The notes beneath the pieces were generated by a model. That model was not told the origin of the DNA. It worked only from the letters and a program-made list of their open reading frames with translations, and did no database searches. The position numbers and the translations under genes were made by a program. From assembly GCF_029961145.1 (NCBI RefSeq), contig NZ_JASBRG010000005.1, forward strand, positions 124,001-188,000: a stretch of 64,000 nt of DNA, written 5' to 3'. The DNA comes from Pinibacter soli. Lineage in GTDB: Bacteria > Bacteroidota > Bacteroidia > Chitinophagales > Chitinophagaceae. The stretch's first letter is position 1. The number at the start of each line of letters is the position of its first letter. Below, piece by piece: positions 26,013-34,095 of the stretch.

Positions 26013-26873
26013 CTAAATGCTCAGCGTCTTCAAATACGCCGCATCTTGCTTCGCACATTCCAGCGGGGAAGCTTCATCGTAGCGTTCTTGTTCCACTATA
26101 AAATATTCAATACCTGCTTTCTTTGCGACTTTCAAAATGCTTTTGTAATCGATAGAACCATTGCCTACAATACATGATGCATCGTTATCTGAAGGAGCAG
26201 CATTTTTCTTTCTGTCTTTAATATGACAAAGACGGAACCTGTTTTTATACTTCGCCAAATATTTTTCAATGTCAGCACCACCTGTTACAACCCAATACAT
26301 ATCCATTTCAAAATCAACAGTAGCAGGATTTGTATTGTCCATCATTACATCTTGCGGCATTTGCCCGTCCAATTCTTTGAAAGAATAACCGTGGTTGTGG
26401 TACGCAAAGCGAATACCATGCTTCCTGCATATTTCGCCTCTGTTATTGAACTCATCGGCGATGCGCTTAAAGTCATCAATCGATTTTTGCGGTCCTTTAT
26501 GCGGACAGATCAAATATTTCATACCGATGGAAGCTGCATCGGCAGCTTTTTTTTCAAAGTCTTTATCAATATCGCAGTGCGACGAAACGAACTTCATTCC
26601 AAGATCGCCTACATATTTATTAAAGTCTGCCGGCGTCATTCCCCAAAACATACCCATGTTTCCTTCATAGCCTTCCAGTTGGTTGTAGCCAAATGAAGCC
26701 ACTTGCTTCAACACACCTTTTGGATCTTTCGGCATGTCGTCACGAAGTGTGTACAACTGCAAGCCTATATTTTTTATGTTGCCTTTTGCTGCCATTAATT
26801 TATCCATAGATAAAAAACTTCCTGCTGCAAGCAGACTTGTTGTTTGTAGAAAAGTTCTTCTGTTGTATGACAT
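26013..26873 (-). CDS. Exported sugar-phosphate-isomerase-like TIM-barrel protein
   Basis: 286 residues with a twin-arginine-like signal (NRRTFLQTTSLLAAGSF), so probably periplasmic. The rest is an AP-endonuclease-2/xylose-isomerase-like TIM barrel: IGLQLYTLRDDM, SSHCDIDKDFEKK, FAYHNHGYSFKEL, VDFEMDMYWVV, RLCHIKDRK, and FIVEQERYD. These supply the His/Glu/Asp metal ligands of the family. In 3-keto-glycoside pathways such proteins act as hydratases or epimerases on 3-keto sugars. That role fits the oxidoreductases around it but is inferred. It is the last gene of the minus-strand sugar-oxidation cluster. Confidence 0.88.
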   Translation of the reverse strand: MSYNRRTFLQTTSLLAAGSFLSMDKLMAAKGNIKNIGLQLYTLRDDMPKDPKGVLKQVASFGYNQLEGYEGNMGMFWGMTPADFNKYVGDLGMKFVSSHCDIDKDFEKKAADAASIGMKYLICPHKGPQKSIDDFKRIADEFNNRGEICRKHGIRFAYHNHGYSFKELDGQMPQDVMMDNTNPATVDFEMDMYWVVTGGADIEKYLAKYKNRFRLCHIKDRKKNAAPSDNDASCIVGNGSIDYKSILKVAKKAGIEYFIVEQERYDEASPLECAKQDAAYLKTLSI

Positions 26874-26921
26874 TTGAATTGAAAATTGAAAGTTGAAAAT
26901 TGAAAGCGCATTAACTTCAAT

Positions 26922-26951
26922 AAAAAAGTAACAACCCGCGTCCGGGTTGTT
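26922..26951 (-). terminator. Intrinsic hairpin between the subunit-3 gene and the isomerase gene
   Basis: 9-bp arms AACAACCCG / CGGGTTGTT (26951-26930) with a 4-nt loop are followed on the minus strand by ACUUUUUU. It lies 221 nt after the upstream gene and only 48 nt before the isomerase ATG, so it could be a terminator or an attenuator. The rest of 26874-27172 contains GAAAATT (26877-26905) and AATTAAT (27046-27068; 27148-27172) repeat arms and no gene. Confidence 0.7.
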
Positions 26952-27172
26952 ATGGGTAATCGTTATTACTTTAGGTTAACATACACAAAAACTAATAGCC
27001 GAATACCTGGTGGGCTGTGTGAAATCCAGCAGGCATTTGAGGCAACAATTAATAATTAATAATTAATATGGCACCTTTCGTTATTAAATTTAGCACCGTG
27101 TGTTTTAAACAACAAAGTATGCAACCATAATTTACAATCTGCAACACCTATTAATTCCTAATTCTTAATTAT

Positions 27173-27751
27173 CTAAGTCGCCCACGCCTTATCCCCTTTC
27201 TTATAATCTATGCAACCTTCATATTTTCCGGGCACTGCCACGTAGCGCAATGCTTTTGTTGCACCTTCTTTCGACGAGAAATAGCCCCAAACGGTGAGCT
27301 GTTTGTACATCGCAAAGTAGTGGTTAGGGTCAGACTTTTGTTTTGTCTTATTGTATTCTTTTGATTCTTTGTCAAGCTCTGTGAGCAATTGTGTTTTTTG
27401 CTCAGCCGTCAGCTTCATAAAAGGATCGTTGAATTTCTTTTTGCTCGCATCGTTTAGTTTATTGAAGCCTTCCATAAATATTTTTTGGTCCGCTTCAGTA
27501 TAACAATCTGTTACGATCGCCTTCATAAACTCGCCGATCTTAGCCTCTTTCGCGCCGGGCGAAGATGCTGTTGCAGGCAAGATCGTTTCTCCTACTTCAT
27601 CAAGAAATGCGATGTTATCCGGAGAAAAATCCAGCACTCCTGAAACTTTTTTGTCGGCGTTTGTACATCCGCTCAAAAAAACATCTGCTCCAATGATCGT
27701 GCCACCCAGTATAAGCGCCACACGCGATAGAGCATCTCTTCTTGTCATCAT
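27173..27751 (-). CDS. Gluconate 2-dehydrogenase subunit 3-family protein (Tat lipoprotein)
   Basis: 192 residues from the ATG at 27751 (MMTRRDALSRVALILGG). The frame reaches 27838 without support. The signal combines a twin-arginine motif (TRRDALS) with a lipobox (FLSGC). The mature part follows the small-subunit family: FSPDNIAFLDEVGETILPAT, GAKEAKIGEFMKAIVTDCY, and KQLTVWGYFSSKEGATKALRYVAVPGKYEGC. Such subunits carry the signal-less GMC flavoprotein through the Tat system and support its activity. It follows the GMC gene at 27889 with 137 bp between. Confidence 0.92.
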   Translation of the reverse strand: MMTRRDALSRVALILGGTIIGADVFLSGCTNADKKVSGVLDFSPDNIAFLDEVGETILPATASSPGAKEAKIGEFMKAIVTDCYTEADQKIFMEGFNKLNDASKKKFNDPFMKLTAEQKTQLLTELDKESKEYNKTKQKSDPNHYFAMYKQLTVWGYFSSKEGATKALRYVAVPGKYEGCIDYKKGDKAWAT

Positions 27752-27888
27752 GATGATTTTTAAGTTTTGAGTTATAAGTTTTGAGTTGTAAGAAATAAAA
27801 GTCACGTTAATAGTCGAAGAATTTCGCACACCGACCACTACTCATAACTAATTACTCAGAACTCAAAACCCAAGTCGTTTTCAATTAA

Positions 27889-29604
27889 TTAAATGTTTCC
27901 TTTCTTCAGTTCACTCACGGCATAATCCGCCGCCCTTGCTGTCAGCGCCATATAAGTCAACGAAGGATTTACACAAGAGGCCGACGTCATCGCAGCGCCA
28001 TCTGTTACAAAAACATTTTGCGCATCCCACACCTGGTTGTATTTGTTCAACACAGATGTTTTAGGATCCAGACCCATACGCGCCGTTCCCATTTCGTGAA
28101 TGCCGTCACCCATGTTGTGGCCGTTGTCCCAATGGTGCACATCCTTCACGCCCCCTGCTTCCAGCATTGCGACAGCTTCTTCAATGATCGCCTTGCGCAT
28201 TTTCTTTTCGTTGTCCTTTATCTCTGCATCCATTTCAAGTACCGGCAATCCCCATTTATCTTTTACGTCTTTGCTAAGCGTTATTTTATTTTCGTGATAT
28301 GGCAACACTTCACCAAAGCCGCCCATGCCCATTGTCCATGTACCCGGTTCTGTAATGGCTTCCTTAAAACCAGCGCCCACGCTAAGCTCTGCAACATTTC
28401 TGCTCCAGCCCTCGCGACTTGCACCGCCCTGATAACCGAAGCCTCTCATAAAATCTCTTTTATCGCCAAACAAGTTTGCGAAGCGAACCAAATAGATTCC
28501 ATTTGCGCGACGGCCGAAATAATATTTGTCTTCGTAGCCTTCCATTCTTCCGGATGCCCCGAGGTTATAGTGATGATCCATGATGTTGTGACCAAGCTCT
28601 CCGCTGCTGCTTCCCAAGCCTTCCGGCCAAATGTCTGTTGCGCTGTTCATCAACACCCAGGCGCTATTTAATGCAGAGGCATTTACGAAAACTATTTTTG
28701 AATAAAACTCATAGGTCTTGTTTGTTTCACCATCTACCACTTCAACTCCCTTTGCTTTCTTCGTGTCTTTATCGTAAATGATTTTTGTAACAATGGACCA
28801 CGGTCTCACTGTTAAATTACCTGTTGCCATGGCTGCTGGCAATGTAGAAGACTGCGTACTGAAATAACCACCGAAAGGACAACCTTCCCAGCACCTGTTT
28901 CTGAATTGGCACTGTGTGCGTGCCGGATGTGGTGCGGTAATGTGCGCCACTCGTCCGATGATCATGTGACGATTACCTTTGTAGTAATCTGTCAATCTTG
29001 CCGCAACATCTTTCTCCACGCAATTCATTTCCATTGGTGGAAGAAATTGTCCGTCAGGCAAGTGTTGCAAGCCTTCGAGCGAACCACTTATGCCCGCAAA
29101 TTTTTCCACGTGATCATACCAAGGCGCCATATCCTTATAACGAATCGGCCAGTCGATAGCCCAACCGTCTTTTTTGTTGGCTTCAAAATCAAAATCGCTC
29201 CAGCGATAACTTTGCCTGCCCCACAATGTTGATCGTCCACCCAATTGATAGGTGCGCCACCAGTTGAATGGTTTCTTTTCAACGTAAGGACAATCTTTCT
29301 CGTTTGTCCATTTTTCCATAACCGCCTCCGATGCGCCCCAGCCGCGTGATATCACAGGTCGCTCTTTTCGTTGTTCCTGTGTTACACTGCCGCGATGCTC
29401 AAACTCCCACGGATCTTTATTGGCGGTGTTATAGTCTTTGATATGCTCATAGTTGCGACCTCTTTCCAGCATCAGAACTTTAAGACCTTTCTCCGAAAGT
29501 TCCTTTGCTGCCCATCCACCGCTTATTCCGGAGCCAATCACAATGGCATCATAAGTGTTCTGAGCCTGTGCTTTGTTGTTTATATTCAGAGTATCGCCGG
29601 GCAT
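27889..29604 (-). CDS. GMC oxidoreductase, large subunit of a gluconate/glucoside dehydrogenase type enzyme (copy 2)
   Basis: 571 residues. A Rossmann FAD motif sits at the N-terminus (DAIVIGSGISGGWAAKEL), and no signal peptide is present. Near the middle, CQFRNRCWEGCPFGG has the C-X5-C-X3-C spacing of the [3Fe-4S] ligands in FAD glucose dehydrogenase. The C-terminal GMC active site reads GIHEMGTARMG and SCVNPSLTYMALTARA (His and Asn). The closest relative in the window is the next gene (29701-31380), suggesting tandem duplication. It probably oxidises a sugar hydroxyl in the periplasm after co-export with the subunit-3 protein downstream. The stop codon lies in an AATTAATT repeat. Confidence 0.93.
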   Translation of the reverse strand: MPGDTLNINNKAQAQNTYDAIVIGSGISGGWAAKELSEKGLKVLMLERGRNYEHIKDYNTANKDPWEFEHRGSVTQEQRKERPVISRGWGASEAVMEKWTNEKDCPYVEKKPFNWWRTYQLGGRSTLWGRQSYRWSDFDFEANKKDGWAIDWPIRYKDMAPWYDHVEKFAGISGSLEGLQHLPDGQFLPPMEMNCVEKDVAARLTDYYKGNRHMIIGRVAHITAPHPARTQCQFRNRCWEGCPFGGYFSTQSSTLPAAMATGNLTVRPWSIVTKIIYDKDTKKAKGVEVVDGETNKTYEFYSKIVFVNASALNSAWVLMNSATDIWPEGLGSSSGELGHNIMDHHYNLGASGRMEGYEDKYYFGRRANGIYLVRFANLFGDKRDFMRGFGYQGGASREGWSRNVAELSVGAGFKEAITEPGTWTMGMGGFGEVLPYHENKITLSKDVKDKWGLPVLEMDAEIKDNEKKMRKAIIEEAVAMLEAGGVKDVHHWDNGHNMGDGIHEMGTARMGLDPKTSVLNKYNQVWDAQNVFVTDGAAMTSASCVNPSLTYMALTARAADYAVSELKKGNI

Positions 29605-29608
29605 ATTG

Positions 29609-29700
29609 TTTTAATTGAAAATTGAATGTTGAAAATGGAAAATTGAGAGCGGAGAGTTGCAAATTATCATTTTCAACTTTCAACTTTCAATTTTCAATTC
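29609..29700. repeat. Inverted TTGAAAA/TTTCAAC arms between the two GMC genes
   Basis: Arms 29609-29650 and 29668-29700 are reverse complements. The right one abuts the stop codon of the upstream GMC gene. Confidence 0.55.
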
Positions 29701-31380
29701 CTAAAGGTTTCCTTTCTTAAGTTCGCTAACCGCATGATCCACCGCTCTTGCAGTAAATGCCATGTAGGTTAATGAAGGGTTTACACACGATGCAGATGTC
29801 ATGAATGAACCATCAGTTACAAAAACGTTTGGCGCATCCCACACCTGGTTGTATTTATTCAATACAGATGTTTTGGCATCTTTACCCATTCTTGCAGTAC
29901 CCATTTCGTGAATACCACGACCCGGCGTACCGTCACCATCATAACCCTTAATATCTTTAACGCCAGCAGCAGTAAGCATGTCTATAGCATCTTGTTGCAT
30001 GTCTTTACGCATCTTGAGTTCGTTATCCTTTAGCTCGCAGTCAATGGCAAGTACATTCAATCCCCATTTGTCTTTCTTGTTCTTGTCAAGGGTTACTTTG
30101 TTTTCGTGGTAAGGAAGAATTTCGCCAAAGCCTCCTATACCCATTGTCCAGCGGCCGGGTTCAGTAAGCGCTTCTTTGAAATCAGCACCGATGTTCATTT
30201 CCGCTACTTCTCTGCTCCATCCCTGGCGACTCCCACCACCCTGGTATCCGAAACCACGGACATAATCTCTCTTGTCACCATTGTAGTTTCTGTAACGCGG
30301 AACATACACACCATTGGCGCGACGTCCGTAATAATATTTGTCTTCATAACCTTCTACCCAACCTCCGGCGCCTACGCCTAAGTGGTGATCCATCAGGTTA
30401 TGCCCCAACGCTCCGCTGCTACTTCCCAAACCATCCGGCCAGATGTCTGTTGCAGAGTTCATCAGCAACCATGTAGAGTTTAATGTGGACGCATTTACGA
30501 AAACAATTTTTGCATTGTAGACATACGTTTTGTTTGTTTCTGCATCTAACACTTCAACACCGGTTGCACGTTTTTTATCTTTATCGTACAAAACTTTTGT
30601 AACGATGCTCCATGGTCTTAATGTAAGATTGCCTGTTTTCATAGCAGCAGGCAATGTAGAAGATTGAGTGCTGAAATAGCCGCCAAACGGGCATCCCAGC
30701 GAACACTTGTTTCTAAACTGGCAGTTCGTTCTACCTTCATGCGGAACAGTCAGATTTGCCGTACGGCCAATAATCATATGACGCTGCCCCTTGTAATATT
30801 CTTTTATTCTTGCAGAAACATCTTTCTCTACACAAGTCATGTCCATGGGTGGTAAAAACTGACCATCCGGCAATTGTGGAAGGCCATCTCTGTTACCACT
30901 GATACCCGCAAATTTTTCAACGTAATCATACCACGGCGCAATTTCATTGTAGCGTACCGGCCAGTCAACACCATGGCCGTCTTTTGCATTGGCTTCAAAA
31001 TCGAGATCGCTCCAGCGATAACTTTGTCTGCCCCACATTAAAGAACGACCGCCAACATGATAGCCGCGGAACCAGTCAAATCTTTTTATTTCAGTGTAGG
31101 GAGATTCTTTTTCATTTACCCAATAATCAAGATTCATCTCATTTAAAGGATAATCGCGTTTCAATACAGGATAGTCCTGAATCATTTCCTGCGTGCGTTT
31201 TCCACGATGTGGAAAATCCCAGGCTTCTTTATTGGCGCTTGGATAGTCCTTTACGTGCTCTATGTTACGGCCGCGCTCCAGCATTAAAACTTTCAGCCCT
31301 TTTTCTGTAAGCTCTTTGGCTGCCCAACCACCACTGATACCGGAACCCACAACAATCGCATCATAAGTTTGATCTGCCAT
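29701..31380 (-). CDS. GMC oxidoreductase, large subunit type (copy 1)
   Basis: 559 residues, highly similar in order and wording to the 27889-29604 gene. It has the FAD motif YDAIVVGSGISGGWAAKEL, the cysteine motif CQFRNKCSLGCPFGG (C-X5-C-X3-C), and GIHEMGTARMG with SCVNPSLTYMAFTARA at the C-terminus. It differs mainly at residues about 60-100, where it has an insert-like YPLNEMNLDYWVNEK. No signal peptide is present, so it also depends on a Tat carrier subunit, of which only one is encoded for the two copies. Substrate is not determined, and glucosides or their derivatives are likely from family knowledge. Confidence 0.93.
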   Translation of the reverse strand: MADQTYDAIVVGSGISGGWAAKELTEKGLKVLMLERGRNIEHVKDYPSANKEAWDFPHRGKRTQEMIQDYPVLKRDYPLNEMNLDYWVNEKESPYTEIKRFDWFRGYHVGGRSLMWGRQSYRWSDLDFEANAKDGHGVDWPVRYNEIAPWYDYVEKFAGISGNRDGLPQLPDGQFLPPMDMTCVEKDVSARIKEYYKGQRHMIIGRTANLTVPHEGRTNCQFRNKCSLGCPFGGYFSTQSSTLPAAMKTGNLTLRPWSIVTKVLYDKDKKRATGVEVLDAETNKTYVYNAKIVFVNASTLNSTWLLMNSATDIWPDGLGSSSGALGHNLMDHHLGVGAGGWVEGYEDKYYYGRRANGVYVPRYRNYNGDKRDYVRGFGYQGGGSRQGWSREVAEMNIGADFKEALTEPGRWTMGIGGFGEILPYHENKVTLDKNKKDKWGLNVLAIDCELKDNELKMRKDMQQDAIDMLTAAGVKDIKGYDGDGTPGRGIHEMGTARMGKDAKTSVLNKYNQVWDAPNVFVTDGSFMTSASCVNPSLTYMAFTARAVDHAVSELKKGNL

Positions 31381-31450
31381 AATATATTTTTCTTTCTTTT
31401 TGGGTAATTCGTTTTACAATTAAAAATGTACGGTGTACGAAGTACTGAAA

Positions 31451-31553
31451 GCTCTTCGAGGTTTGCAGCTTCGAAGTTCTATTCTGTTGCCTCAGGCAAC
31501 ATTATCGCCAGAGGCGATAGAATAGTACTCCGAAGCTAAAAGCTTCGGAGAGC
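31451..31553. repeat. Cloverleaf-like element with 34-nt arms and two internal hairpins
   Basis: Imperfect 34-nt arms (31451-31484 and 31520-31553, roughly 27 of 34 positions complementary) enclose two adjacent hairpins: TGTTGCC/GGCAACA (31485-31501) and TATCGCC/GGCGATA (31503-31519), each 7 bp with a 3-nt loop. The right arm itself contains CTCCGAAGCT / AGCTTCGGAG. The element fills the gap between two minus-strand genes. Confidence 0.75.
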
Positions 31554-31563
31554 ACACATCTTT

Positions 31564-32457
31564 CTACACGTCGCAAATCTCCACCGCTTTCTTAAGCGAC
31601 GCCAGTTTATCTTTTGCTTTTGGAATGAACTCCTGCGCCACGTAACCTTTAAAATTCATTTCTTTGATAGCGTTCATAATAGCAGGATAATAAAGTTCCT
31701 GTGTTTCATCTATTTCATGCCTGCCTGGTACACCTGCGGTGTGGTAGTGCCCGATGTACTGACTATTATCTTTAATGGTTCTTATCACATCACCTTCATC
31801 GATCTGCATGTGATAGATATCGTACAACAATTTGAAATTGTTAGAATTCAATCGTTTGCACAACTCCACGCCCCATGGAGTTCTGTCGCACATGTAATCC
31901 TTGTGATTTACCTTGCTGTTCAACAGTTCCATGTGAATAGTAATGCCATTTTTTTCTGCTAAAGGCAATACTTGTTGCAAGCCTTCAACGCAATTTTTCA
32001 AACCTGTTTCATCATCCATGCCATTTCTGTTGCCGCTAAAGCAAATCACATCTTTATAACCAGCCTGCACCATTAACGGGATGATGTCCGTATGATCTTT
32101 GATCAATCGTGCATGTTGCGATTTATCGTTCCATCCTTTGGTCAAACTGTTTTCGCCGGATGTATAACACATCGAACTGTACACACCATACTGCTGCAAA
32201 ATATGCCAGTCAGCAGGACCGATAAGGTCAATAGCACTAAAGCCAATTTGTTTTACTGCTTTGCACAGATCTTCAACACTGAAGTCGTTGAAGCACCATC
32301 GGCATACAGAGTGATTGATATTTCCTTTAAATTTTATCATAGCTGTTTCTTTTTCACCCGGCTGCGTGAAGGAAGAGAGCATATTGCCTCCTACTACTAC
32401 TGCTGCCGATCCGGCGACCATATTTTTGATGGCACTTCTCCTGTTATGAGTGGACAT
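31564..32457 (-). CDS. Exported hydroxypyruvate-isomerase-like TIM-barrel protein
   Basis: 297 residues with a twin-arginine signal (HNRRSAIKNMVAGSAAVVVGG). The fold is the AP-endonuclease-2 TIM barrel, with hydroxypyruvate-isomerase-like segments GNINHSVCRWCF, ITIHMELLNSKVNHKDYMCD, FKLLYDIYHMQIDEGD and IGHYHTAGVPGRHE. Cytoplasmic Hyi enzymes lack such a signal, so this exported form probably acts on an oxidised sugar in the periplasm. It lies between the MFS gene and two GMC genes on the minus strand. Confidence 0.9.
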   Translation of the reverse strand: MSTHNRRSAIKNMVAGSAAVVVGGNMLSSFTQPGEKETAMIKFKGNINHSVCRWCFNDFSVEDLCKAVKQIGFSAIDLIGPADWHILQQYGVYSSMCYTSGENSLTKGWNDKSQHARLIKDHTDIIPLMVQAGYKDVICFSGNRNGMDDETGLKNCVEGLQQVLPLAEKNGITIHMELLNSKVNHKDYMCDRTPWGVELCKRLNSNNFKLLYDIYHMQIDEGDVIRTIKDNSQYIGHYHTAGVPGRHEIDETQELYYPAIMNAIKEMNFKGYVAQEFIPKAKDKLASLKKAVEICDV

Positions 32458-32593
32458 AGATAACGTTTCTTTTTAAAAATTATAAACAAGTAAAAAGTAA
32501 AAACACTGGAATGCTCTGTTTTCTTTTTCAAATCATTCAGCAAAAAACAAAGCATCAGGTTTTGAATTTCTACTTTTAACTTTTGACTTATCC

Positions 32594-33892
32594 TTAATGC
32601 GCTACCGCCGTTTGCAACGATGGCTTCTTTCTCCCTTTCATATAAAAATAGAGTACTGAAAATGCCACTATCAGAATGATCGGAATAATCAGTGTAACAT
32701 TAATGATTTGAGGACCCGCAGCTTTCTTTGCCTCAGCAAATGCATTCGCCATTTCTGTTCCGCCGGCTACATCGGAATAAGCTTTTACATCAGCTCCGGA
32801 AGGTAATTGGCCCGCAACCAGTCTGTCATAATAACCTCCCATGAAGATCATGTACAACGATACGGCAAACATGCCGGCACCGCCCATGAAATTCAATCCT
32901 ACTGCGCCTGTTTTAGGTAAATTTTCTGAAACAAATCCCAGCATGGTTGGCCAGAAATAACATACACCAATACCGAAGATTATTGCTCCGGCAAACAACA
33001 TGTTTCCTGTAGTGTGACCAAGAATGTATAAACCCAATGCAGCGAAGATTGCTGACATCAACAACACTCCTGCCGACGAAAATTTATGTACAACAGGTTC
33101 CGCAAATGCACGACCCAGTACCATTACACCTGTTTCAAGAGTCAATAGTAAAATGGCATTCTCTGTTACGTTCTTTAATAATACATCGATCCATTGTCCG
33201 GTAAACAATTCAGTGATGGCCGTTCCCAGCATCAAAATGATCATTACAAAAAACAAAGGATTGAGCAAAGACTTGTACATTTCTGAAGTACTAACACCAC
33301 TTGATACTCTTTCTGTTGGCGGGAATTCAAGTTTGTTGAAAAGGTATCCGTAGAGCAACGTTGGTATTAGCATCAAGCCAACCAATAATTGCCAGTTGCT
33401 TAAATAATTTGTGTCGGGAATATTTACACCGATAAAGCGCACAATCAATGTTCCTATTACAATACCACCGGGGAACCACAGGTGAAAGTGATTGAGTTTG
33501 GCAGTCTTCTTTTCTGTATACAAACTGGCCACCAATGGATTACAGGCGGCTTCCACTGTACCATTTCCCATACCGATTAATAATGTTGAAATAAAGAGCG
33601 ACCAGAAACCTGTCGCTGTAATCGTTAGCACAATACCCAACAAATGAAACACTGCTGCAGCGATCAATAATTTTTTCATGCCGATGATATCCACTATCAT
33701 ACCTCCTATAACGATGGCGAGTGGGAAACCCCAGAATGCGGTACTTGTAATAATACCAATTTGTTCTTGTGTTAAAGAAAACTGATGGCTCCACGTGCTT
33801 AATAAACCGGCACGGATACCGAAAGAGAGTGACGTTACTAGTAAAGCAAGACAACTTGCTATGAACAGTTTATTCCTGTTAATGGCCTGCAT
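32594..33892 (-). CDS. MFS transporter, sugar-type
   Basis: 432 residues with about 12 hydrophobic helices. The first half contains the MFS-type loop GGMIVDIIGMKKLLI, the middle has a short loop LEFPPTERVSSG, and the C-terminus is a basic tail (KGRKKPSLQ). General form is like FucP/nucleoside-type sugar:H+ symporters. It is the first gene of the minus-strand sugar-oxidation cluster, so it probably brings the oxidised or isomerised sugar into the cytoplasm. Substrate is inferred only from neighbours. An inverted CAAGTAAAAAGT / ACTTTTAACTTTTG pair (32487-32590) separates it from the isomerase gene. Confidence 0.9.
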   Translation of the reverse strand: MQAINRNKLFIASCLALLVTSLSFGIRAGLLSTWSHQFSLTQEQIGIITSTAFWGFPLAIVIGGMIVDIIGMKKLLIAAAVFHLLGIVLTITATGFWSLFISTLLIGMGNGTVEAACNPLVASLYTEKKTAKLNHFHLWFPGGIVIGTLIVRFIGVNIPDTNYLSNWQLLVGLMLIPTLLYGYLFNKLEFPPTERVSSGVSTSEMYKSLLNPLFFVMIILMLGTAITELFTGQWIDVLLKNVTENAILLLTLETGVMVLGRAFAEPVVHKFSSAGVLLMSAIFAALGLYILGHTTGNMLFAGAIIFGIGVCYFWPTMLGFVSENLPKTGAVGLNFMGGAGMFAVSLYMIFMGGYYDRLVAGQLPSGADVKAYSDVAGGTEMANAFAEAKKAAGPQIINVTLIIPIILIVAFSVLYFYMKGRKKPSLQTAVAH

Positions 33893-34095
33893 ATCGTTTG
33901 TTGTGTTGGGTTAAATTAACTCGAATAAATTTATAGATTTATTTGTTTGGACGAACATTTTTTAAAAAATACTTTAATAAAAATCAGTTTTTGTTATGAT
34001 TATACCCATCCAACCAAATAAAAAAATTTTAATAGCGAAATAATAGCGATGTAATAAATTTAACCTTTATCTTTTCCAATCATTTTGCTTGTTAT
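33893..34095. promoter_or_regulatory. Divergent control region of the two sugar-oxidation clusters
   Basis: A 203-bp AT-rich region separates the minus-strand (MFS) and plus-strand (GMC) clusters. A short inverted repeat TGTT-N6-AACA lies at 33944-33957. I find no full TTTG-N19-TAnnTTTG promoter, although TATCTTTT (34068-34075) resembles a -7 box for the plus-strand gene. Confidence 0.35.

Noticed and set aside
33893-34095. Sigma-type promoters in the divergent GMC/MFS region
   Set aside because: Only partial -7-like words were found and no TTTG at correct spacing, so a promoter call was not made.
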